A DNA stretch of 12,139 nt from CALXSC01 sp035470525 (GTDB taxonomy: Bacteria > Pseudomonadota > Alphaproteobacteria > Rickettsiales > UBA1997), in assembly GCA_035470525.1 (NCBI GenBank), contig DATIQT010000088.1:1-12139 (forward strand), in the 5' to 3' direction. A model generated the notes under the pieces. It worked only from the letters and a program-made list of their open reading frames with translations, did no database searches and was not told the DNA's origin. Made by a program: the position numbers and the translations under genes. This document shows positions 7,622 through 12,139 of this stretch, piece after piece (the first letter of the stretch is position 1; each line of letters starts with the position of its first letter).

Positions 7622-8029
7622 TTATATCTTTTTTTGTTGAGTTTCTTCTTTACTAGTTTTGAGATCTTTGTTTAAATTAGGTATTTTTATTTCATCTATT
7701 TTTTTTAATTCACCTTCAATTTTTGCTCCATCTTCAACACACATTGAAATATATTCAAACGTTCCTTTTATATCAGCTTGTTTAGCAATATTTAATCTCT
7801 CACTTTTAATTTTTCCATTAAATTTGCCTTTTATATTTAAAATTTTTGCTATTATATTTCCTTGAACTTCACCTAATTCTCTTATTGTAACGATATTACC
7901 AACAATATCACCTTCTATTTTACCCTCAATATCCAAAGTTTCTTCAGATTTAAGTATTCCATTAATTGAAAGTCCAGTTGAAATAAGCGAAATACTATTT
8001 TTTGATAATATCATATCTTTTGTTAACAT
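7622..8029 (-). CDS. Bactofilin (polymer-forming cytoskeletal protein)
   Basis: Bactofilins self-assemble without nucleotide into filaments at the membrane and scaffold peptidoglycan enzymes, stalks or polar structures. The central region (about 18-108) is the right-handed beta-helix. It has regular hydrophobic/Gly repeats: STGLSINGILKSEETLDI, EGKIEGDI, GEVQGNIIAKIL, IKGKFNGKIKSE and DIKGTFEYIS. The tail is short, polar and charged. The 135-residue length is normal. It is the first gene of the long minus-strand cluster. No strong ribosome site precedes the ATG at 8029; Met6 (8014) is an alternative. Its place at the head of a run of envelope genes fits a role in cell-envelope organisation (inference). 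Confidence 0.93.
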   Translation of the reverse strand: MLTKDMILSKNSISLISTGLSINGILKSEETLDIEGKIEGDIVGNIVTIRELGEVQGNIIAKILNIKGKFNGKIKSERLNIAKQADIKGTFEYISMCVEDGAKIEGELKKIDEIKIPNLNKDLKTSKEETQQKKI

Positions 8030-8105
8030 TGAATATTTTTTATTTTTTGTTCTTACTGATTAAATGGTATAATTAAAAAAAAATAATTTCAAGTGATTTG
8101 TATAG

Positions 8106-8209
8106 TAGACCTCCTGCAAATAAAATTTGAACAATTTCAATACTCAGCAGAGTAAATCAAATTATAATTTTAAAATAATTTTCCTCAAAATTCTAATTTT
8201 TACTTCAAA
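8106..8209 (+). repeat. Dispersed ~100-bp repeat, copy 1
   Basis: The first 39 bases (8106-8144, beginning tagacctcctgcaaa) are identical to 12005-12043. The remainder (8151-8209) matches 12047-12104 with a 1-nt indel and one substitution; the short stretch between the two blocks differs. Both copies have the same orientation. The tagacctc-tgcaaa start resembles the terminal inverted repeat of an insertion sequence, so this may be an IS-end remnant or the edge of a MITE. No transposase gene accompanies it. Confidence 0.85.
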
Positions 8210-8260
8210 AGCCCTTCGGAATTTCACACTACTGTCCGAGATAATTTCAACAAAAAACTT

Positions 8261-8347
8261 TGTAAATGTTAACTATTTCGTTGACAGATTTTACAATTTG
8301 AAATTATAAAATTGTAAAATCTGTCAACGAAATAGTTAACATTTACA
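8261..8347. repeat. Perfect 39-bp inverted repeat with 9-nt spacer
   Basis: Arms 8261-8299 and 8309-8347 are exact reverse complements over 39 bases, separated by gaaattata (8300-8308). Beyond the arms, pairing resumes imperfectly (actttg at 8257-8262 against caaagt at 8355-8360). No T tract follows on either strand, so it is not a normal terminator. It lies between two divergent genes and next to a repeat copy, suggesting a mobile palindromic element or a cruciform or recombination site. Confidence 0.95.
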
Positions 8348-8551
8348 GGAATTTCAAAGTATAGTCAAACAACTTTCACTTTAATTTACTTTATTAATTT
8401 AAAATTTTTTACTGATTATAACCACAGCTTCGTTTTTTGTGAACTTTAAACAATAAAAACAATGTTATAAAATAAATAAAGCTAGTATTTTCAAGATTTA
8501 TATAGTTTTAAAAAGTAAAGTTACGGTTAATTATATATTAATTATATTTTT

Positions 8552-8580
8552 TTCTTGAAAATAAAATAAAAAGATATAAT
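8552..8580 (+). promoter_or_regulatory. Probable sigma70-type promoter of rpsP
   Basis: A perfect TATAAT at 8575-8580 is preceded, 17 bases upstream, by TTCTTG (8552-8557). An alternative -35, TTGAAA at 8555-8560, would leave a short 14-base spacer. Transcription would start near 8587, giving a leader of about 55 nt that begins with AGGAG. Confidence 0.6.
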
Positions 8581-8641
8581 CTTTTAGGAGATATTCTTGA
8601 TACCCTCATGTTAAGATTTATTAATAATTAAAAAAACAAAG

Positions 8642-9019
8642 ATGTCTACAAAAATTAGATTAGCAAGATTTGGAAGGAATAAAACTCCTTTCTATTATAT
8701 AGTTGTCACAGATTCAAGAAACAGAAGAGATAGTAAATTTATAGAAAGAATTGGAAATTTCAATCCACTATTAGCTGATGATAATAAAGAAAAAATAATT
8801 TTAAACAAAGATAGAGCTGAATATTGGTTAAGTGTTGGTGCAGAGCCTTCTGAAAGAGCTGCAATACTTATGATAAAATTAGGTGTAAAAGGCGCAGAAA
8901 AATATAAACCAGTATTTACTAAAGCTAAAGCTCCAAAAAAGATAAAAAAAGTTGAAGAGCCAAAAGCTGAAGAAAAAGCTGTAGCTGAAGAAGTAAAAAC
9001 TGAAGAAAGTAAAGCTTAA
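8642..9019 (+). CDS. rpsP: 30S ribosomal protein S16
   Basis: S16 binds 16S rRNA early in assembly of the 30S subunit. The conserved core covers residues 1 to about 82: TKIRLARFGRNKTPFYYIVVTDSR, RDSKFIERIGNFNP, then DRAEYWLSVGAEPSERAAILM. The C-terminal ~40 residues are a low-complexity Lys/Glu/Ala/Pro tail, making the 125-residue protein longer than many bacterial S16s; such tails occur in alphaproteobacterial S16s. It is preceded by a promoter with TATAAT and followed by a terminator, so it is monocistronic here. rimM, trmD and rplS, which usually follow rpsP, are absent. No clear ribosome site is visible before the ATG, only an A-rich stretch. Confidence 0.97.
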   Translation: MSTKIRLARFGRNKTPFYYIVVTDSRNRRDSKFIERIGNFNPLLADDNKEKIILNKDRAEYWLSVGAEPSERAAILMIKLGVKGAEKYKPVFTKAKAPKKIKKVEEPKAEEKAVAEEVKTEESKA

Positions 9020-9041
9020 TTATTTTTATTCTTTAAAATAG

Positions 9042-9073
9042 CCTAACATTTTTAGTGTTAGGTTTATTTTTTT
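9042..9073 (+). terminator. Rho-independent terminator after rpsP
   Basis: A perfect 7-bp stem (cctaaca at 9042-9048, tgttagg at 9056-9062) with a 7-nt loop is followed by tttattttttt. It lies 22 bases past the rpsP stop. The opposite strand lacks a comparable T run close to the stem, so it is mainly a plus-strand terminator. Confidence 0.9.
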
Positions 9074-9085
9074 GCGAAAAATTAG

Positions 9086-9109
9086 TAGATATGTTGCATA
9101 AATAATTTA
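9086..9109 (+). repeat. 24-nt IS-end-like motif, diverged copy
   Basis: Matches 11948-11971 at 21 of 24 positions, with 16 consecutive identical bases (ttgcataaataattta). It sits between the rpsP terminator and the antiporter stop. It is probably a solitary remnant of the same mobile-element end seen near 11.95 kb. Confidence 0.5.
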
Positions 9110-9112
9110 TAA

Positions 9113-10096
9113 TTATTTAAAAGTAATATTTCCATTTAAATACATAAATGTTATATAAAAAACATAACTAATTAATAAAATAGCACCAATCATTCTATCA
9201 AATTTTTTAAAAAGAAAAATCATAAATAAAGAAAATATTGATATACCCAGTGTAAATGGTATATCAAAATCAGCAATTTGAGTGTTTACATTTATTGGTT
9301 TAATTAAAGATGTTATACCTAAAATACCTAAAATATTAAATAAATTACTACCCAAAACATTACCAATAACAACATCTGAATTTTTTTTAATAGAAGCTGA
9401 AATAGCTGTTGCTAATTCTGGTAAAGAAGTTCCAACTGCAACAAGAGATAATCCAATTACTGCTTCTGAAATACCAAGTTTTCTTGCTATACTACTTGCA
9501 CCTTGTACAAGAAAATCAGCACCAAAGAATAGCATAATTATACCACTAATACTTACAAATAAAGAAACACTAAAACTCATTCCATCTATAAATTCTTTTG
9601 CTTCTTGTTCATGAGCTGTTTTAACAAATTTACTAATAATAGCTAATGCTTTATCTTTTTTTTCCATTTTGTATGAGTAAATTAGATACATAATTAAGCA
9701 ACTAAACATTATTAGTCCTTCAATTCTATTAATAATTTGAAAATAAGAAAAAATTATAAGCAAAATACTAGAAATTAAAACAGCAAATGAATCTCTTTTA
9801 ATAGCTTTATCATCACAAACAATAGGAGTAATAACAGAAGCTAAACCTAAAATTAAAAGAATATTAGCTATATTACTTCCAACAATATTTCCAAGAGCAA
9901 TATCAGACTCACCTGTTAAAGAAGCTTTAATTGAAACAAGGAGTTCAGGGGTAGATGTGCCAAAACCAACTACAATAACTCCAATTAAAATTGTAGAAAT
10001 TCCCAAATGTTTAGAAATTTGAACACTTCCTCTAACAAGAAACTCTCCTCCTATAAATAGTAGTAAAAGGCCAACCACTATCATTATAATATCCAT
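9113..10096 (-). CDS. CaCA-family Na+/Ca2+ antiporter (YrbG/CaxA type)
   Basis: An inner-membrane exchanger that extrudes Ca2+ using a Na+ or H+ gradient. The 327 residues show the internal duplication diagnostic of the family. Alpha-1 has GGEFLVRGS, GFGTSTPELLVS (E51) and ALGNIVGSNIANILLILG. Alpha-2 has FGADFLVQGA, AVGTSLPELATAISAS (E227) and VIGNVLGSNLFNILGILG. The two acidic residues and both GNxxGSN motifs are intact, so transport is expected. About ten hydrophobic segments flank a charged loop at about 143-172. It converges with rpsP and is 159 bp downstream of the glycerophosphotransferase-family gene. A TATAAT lies at 10110-10115 (minus strand) just before the ATG, but no good -35 is visible. 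The ion specificity cannot be fixed from sequence alone. Confidence 0.95.
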   Translation of the reverse strand: MDIIMIVVGLLLLFIGGEFLVRGSVQISKHLGISTILIGVIVVGFGTSTPELLVSIKASLTGESDIALGNIVGSNIANILLILGLASVITPIVCDDKAIKRDSFAVLISSILLIIFSYFQIINRIEGLIMFSCLIMYLIYSYKMEKKDKALAIISKFVKTAHEQEAKEFIDGMSFSVSLFVSISGIIMLFFGADFLVQGASSIARKLGISEAVIGLSLVAVGTSLPELATAISASIKKNSDVVIGNVLGSNLFNILGILGITSLIKPINVNTQIADFDIPFTLGISIFSLFMIFLFKKFDRMIGAILLISYVFYITFMYLNGNITFK

Positions 10097-10255
10097 TATA
10101 TATAAATTTATTATACATTATTATTATTAAATATTTTATTTTTATAAATCAACTAAGATTTTAAATATTACTAAATAAACATTAAACTATTTATTACTCT
10201 GCGTTAAATAGACCTTTTAGAACTATTTGATAAATAACATAAAATCACACCATAA

Positions 10256-11542
10256 TCACCAATTATCTATCATCCACTCATAAATAGCTTTTCTAATTCC
10301 TCTTTTGTAATAGAAAAATTTTTTTACAACATCTTTTTTATTTTTTTCCAACTGAAAATCACTTTTAATATAATAATTAACCAAATCTACAACATTATCT
10401 TCACTTAAAACTTTATTAAACAAACCATTTAACTGACTAAATGCTCTTTCTCCCGCTTCAAAATCAACTTCATTTAAAAACTTATCACTTTTATCCAACA
10501 AATAATAAATCACAGGTTTTTCTTGAAATAAAAAATCAAATGAAATGCTAGAATAATCAGTAATTAATAAATCACAATTTTTAACATACCAACTAATTTT
10601 CTCTATTTCAACAAACTCAATATTATAATAATTATTAATAGAATACTTTTTACCATTTGCTACAAGACCATGATGAAGTCCAAAATACAATTTTATATTG
10701 TTATTATTTAATAATTCCAAAAATATTTTATTTTCTAACAAAGAAATAATATTTTTGTAATATAAACTATCAATATAATTTTTATTTTCAAAACTTCTTC
10801 TCCAAGTAAAAAATATAAAAATACTTTTTTCTTTATTATTTTCAATATTTTTCAATAAATCCCATCTACATAAACCAGCATTAACAAAATTTTTGTCTTT
10901 AAATTCTCCGCATCTCTTCCAAATACTTTTTTCAATACTATTTGCAACTACCACCTTATCAAACATCTCAGAATTATATTGTAAAAAACACCTTTCTGTG
11001 GTAAAGACTACTCCATGTTGTGCAAAAATATAATCAATTCTTTTATTATTTTTTAATAATAATTTTAAAATTCTACTTCCACTTGCAAAACTACTTAAAA
11101 AATATCTCGTTCTCAATAATTTAAAAAACAAACTAAAATGCATTAGCGATATATATTTAATTCCAATAACTTTATCTGTATATTTCCTCTTAATTTCTTC
11201 ATATTGTTTCTGCTTAATATTAATTATGTAATAACATTCAATTTCTCTATCAATCAAATATTCAAACATTGAATAGCAATCAATTAACTCACAATTTTCA
11301 AATGCGTCCATTAGTAAAACAACATCTTGCTTAAAAAATAACTGTAAAAACTTTATCAAATTAAAATAAGTTAGCTGAAGAAAAATCGCAAAAAGTCTTT
11401 TTTTAAATAATATACAACAAAAAGCAATTATAAACCAAATTAAATAAGATTTAATATATAAATTTAACAATGCTAAAGTAATTAAAGTATAACCTAAAAA
11501 TTTATACTTAAATTTAATTAAAGGACAAAAATATTTTTTCAT
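10256..11542 (-). CDS. CDP-glycerol glycerophosphotransferase family protein (TagB/TagF-like)
   Basis: Members transfer glycerol-phosphate or ribitol-phosphate units, or in Gram-negatives build phosphate-linked surface glycans. Numbering is from an upstream TTG at 11596. Hydrophobic segments at about 35-63 anchor the protein. The GT-B-like domain carries DYIFAQHGV (188-196), AGLCRWD (240-246), FFTWRR (262-267), GLHHGL (306-311) and the family hallmark DLLITDYSSISFDFLFQEKP (342-361). The start is set at the ATG at 11542, because the TTG-initiated extension coincides with a TTGACA/TATAAA promoter that would start transcription around 11560. This gives 428 residues. Cys, Phe, Tyr and Asn are abundant and the gene is very AT-rich, as often seen for surface-polysaccharide genes. 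No other polysaccharide genes are in the window, so its acceptor is unknown. It could belong to a larger glycan locus or be an isolated gene. Confidence 0.88.
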   Translation of the reverse strand: MKKYFCPLIKFKYKFLGYTLITLALLNLYIKSYLIWFIIAFCCILFKKRLFAIFLQLTYFNLIKFLQLFFKQDVVLLMDAFENCELIDCYSMFEYLIDREIECYYIINIKQKQYEEIKRKYTDKVIGIKYISLMHFSLFFKLLRTRYFLSSFASGSRILKLLLKNNKRIDYIFAQHGVVFTTERCFLQYNSEMFDKVVVANSIEKSIWKRCGEFKDKNFVNAGLCRWDLLKNIENNKEKSIFIFFTWRRSFENKNYIDSLYYKNIISLLENKIFLELLNNNNIKLYFGLHHGLVANGKKYSINNYYNIEFVEIEKISWYVKNCDLLITDYSSISFDFLFQEKPVIYYLLDKSDKFLNEVDFEAGERAFSQLNGLFNKVLSEDNVVDLVNYYIKSDFQLEKNKKDVVKKFFYYKRGIRKAIYEWMIDNW

Positions 11543-11566
11543 ATTGAAATCAAAAAATTTATAAAT

Positions 11567-11596
11567 TTTATACAAGACTTTATTATTTTTTGTCAA
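11567..11596 (-). promoter_or_regulatory. Strong sigma70-type promoter for the glycerophosphotransferase-family gene
   Basis: Reading the minus strand, a perfect TTGACA (11596-11591) is followed after 18 bases by TATAAA (11572-11567). Transcription would begin near 11560, about 18 nt before the ATG at 11542. This argues against the in-frame TTG at 11596 being the translation start. Confidence 0.75.
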
Positions 11597-11707
11597 ACCA
11601 TTCGTATATAATGCAAAACAAGAATAAAACGCTCCAGAATATTACAGAACACAACAACACCTTAATATATAACATAAAAACCTCAAATATATTTAAAAAG
11701 CCCATTA

Positions 11708-11901
11708 AGAAAAATAGGCGGGATCTCAAAAAATCGACAAACGAAGCGATTTTCCATAAGTTTTATCTTAGGCGAAACACCTACAAGACAGGACATGTCC
11801 TATGGAATCCCGCCCTTTACGGACGATTTTTCGTTTGTCAACACAGCTTTGAGACTGCCTCATTACCTATAATGAGTAATCTAATACCTCTCGTATTAGA
11901 T
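11708..11901 (-). ncRNA. Candidate structured non-coding RNA
   Basis: The core 11716-11860 is 44% G+C (64 of 145 bases) in otherwise very AT-rich DNA. On the minus strand it would begin with two hairpins (stem 8 at 11900-11893/11886-11879; stem 7 at 11876-11870/11866-11860). A rod of three helices follows: 11857-11860 with 11716-11719, 11848-11854 with 11724-11730, and 11830-11839 with 11736-11745, the last being 10 bp. The closing helices end directly in TATTTTTCTT (11715-11706), like an intrinsic terminator. A TATAAT at 11909-11904 could be the -10. An alternative fold uses the perfect 8-bp helix 11717-11724/11807-11814 plus 11753-11758/11801-11806. I do not recognise it as tmRNA, RNase P, SRP or 6S RNA. 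A foldback mobile repeat is the main alternative. Confidence 0.45.
11790..11801. repeat. Perfect 12-bp palindrome
   Basis: aggacatgtcct is its own reverse complement. It sits at the centre of the structured block, so it could be the apex of the fold or a binding site for a dimeric protein. Confidence 0.6.
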
Positions 11902-11947
11902 GTGATTATAATATAAAATATGATATTTTAAAAGTCTATAAAAATAA

Positions 11948-11971
11948 TAGACCTCTTGCATAAATAATTTA
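11948..11971 (+). repeat. 24-nt IS-end-like motif
   Basis: tagacctcttgcataaataattta shares its first part (tagacctc-tgca) with the start of the ~100-bp repeat 57 bases further on, and 21 of 24 bases with 9086-9109. It is probably the terminal sequence of a related mobile element, with no transposase in view. Confidence 0.55.
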
Positions 11972-12004
11972 CGATTTTTCAATAAGTATGAGTGTTTTAT
12001 ATAA

Positions 12005-12104
12005 TAGACCTCCTGCAAATAAAATTTGAACAATTTCAATACTTATAGTAAATCAAATTATAATTTTAAATAATTTTCCTCAAAATTCTAATTTCTACTT
12101 CAAA
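12005..12104 (+). repeat. Dispersed ~100-bp repeat, copy 2
   Basis: Same orientation as 8106-8209 and identical over its first 39 bases. The two copies diverge after cttcaaa (12104 here, 8209 there), which marks the edge of the shared unit. The sequence after it is GC-richer and reaches the window end, so the rest of a mobile element may lie beyond. Confidence 0.85.
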
Positions 12105-12111
12105 TGCTTGT

Positions 12112-12138
12112 TTCCAACCGCTCGTTCCTCGCGTGGAA
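12112..12138. repeat. GC-rich hairpin at the window edge
   Basis: ttcca (12112-12116) pairs with tggaa (12134-12138), and cgc (12119-12121) with gcg (12131-12133), around a 9-nt loop. Its base composition differs from the flanks. It is probably part of the element that continues past the window. Confidence 0.4.
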
Positions 12139-12139
12139 G

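Larger units (their letters stand above)
8030..8641. other. 612-bp non-coding divergent intergenic region
   Basis: Lies between the divergent bactofilin and rpsP genes. From left to right it contains an AT-rich bactofilin upstream region, one copy of a dispersed ~100-bp repeat (8106-8209), a perfect 39-bp inverted repeat (8261-8347), a 22-nt sequence also found at the tmk 3' end (8360-8381), an AT-rich stretch without recognisable features (about 8385-8515), and the rpsP promoter and leader. A 60-codon open frame at 8127-8309 runs through the repeats and is not considered a gene. Confidence 0.8.
11597..12139. other. Non-coding region with structured block and mobile-element ends
   Basis: This ~540-bp stretch contains a GC-richer foldable block (about 11708-11901), an IS-end-like motif (11948-11971), the second copy of the dispersed ~100-bp repeat (12005-12104) and a GC-rich hairpin at the window edge (12112-12138). 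An open frame on the plus strand (11590-11916) crosses the structured block. It has no recognisable protein signature and is not called a gene. Confidence 0.75.

Noticed and set aside
8041..8100. Bactofilin promoter (TTGAAA with a TATACC box on the minus strand)
   Set aside because: The spacer is 15 bases and the -10 is poor; in DNA this AT-rich it is not distinguishable from chance.
8127..8309. Plus-strand open frame of 60 codons
   Set aside because: It runs through the dispersed repeat and one arm of the perfect inverted repeat, and shows no protein signature.
8587..8614. AGGAG followed by TTG and a five-codon frame in the rpsP leader
   Set aside because: The SD-like box would sit at the very 5' end of the transcript, and such a tiny frame is expected by chance in this sequence.
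9282..9614. Plus-strand open frame of 110 codons inside the antiporter gene
   Set aside because: It is antisense to a well-supported transporter; a shadow of its codon pattern.
10204..10220. aatagacct near the antiporter upstream region as another mobile-element end
   Set aside because: Only 9 bases match the motif and the following bases differ.
11590..11916. Plus-strand open frame of 108 codons
   Set aside because: It covers the promoter of the minus-strand gene and the structured block. Its composition follows RNA helices, and no family is recognisable.
1..12139. CRISPR array, tRNA or rRNA genes
   Set aside because: No regularly spaced repeats, cloverleaf or rRNA-like sequence was seen by eye.

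Overview
The window is very AT-rich, with polyA/T-rich gene spacers, and reads as a chromosome segment of a low-GC alphaproteobacterium. The evidence is SecB, an IalB-family periplasmic protein, a PetR-like OmpR-family regulator and a bactofilin. A short [FeFe] hydrogenase points to an anaerobic or fermentative, probably host-associated, lifestyle. The taxon is inferred from gene content; no rRNA is present.

Layout. Positions 1-131 hold an imperfect palindromic repeat. From about 8029 down to 132, eleven minus-strand genes lie nearly head to tail: bactofilin, IalB-family protein, YciC-like membrane protein, TatD, a coiled-coil membrane protein, EF-P, SecB, response regulator, [FeFe] hydrogenase, a degenerate MurD-like protein and thymidylate kinase. 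Most junctions are short or overlapping (ATGA between secB and the regulator; 8 nt between the MurD-like gene and tmk). The largest gap is 99 bp upstream of efp, where a second transcription unit could begin.

Positions 8030-8641 are non-coding. They contain one copy of a dispersed ~100-bp repeat, a perfect 39-bp inverted repeat and the rpsP promoter. rpsP (S16) is the only plus-strand gene and ends in a clear terminator. It is followed by a convergent CaCA-type Na+/Ca2+ antiporter and a CDP-glycerol glycerophosphotransferase-family protein, both on the minus strand.

Positions 11597-12139 have no convincing protein gene. They hold a GC-richer, strongly foldable ~190-nt block that looks like a minus-strand non-coding RNA or a structured mobile repeat. 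After it come IS-end-like motifs and a second copy of the ~100-bp repeat.

How the genes fit together: the big cluster mixes envelope and cytoskeletal functions (bactofilin, IalB, membrane proteins, SecB export), translation (EF-P), nucleotide synthesis (Tmk) and hydrogen metabolism. The most unusual part is the group of regulator, [FeFe] hydrogenase and MurD-like protein. In the MurD-like protein the P-loop lysine is gone and the UDP-binding domain is missing. The best candidates for something undescribed are this catalytically dead Mur-ligase relative coupled to a hydrogenase and the structured RNA candidate near 11.7-11.9 kb.
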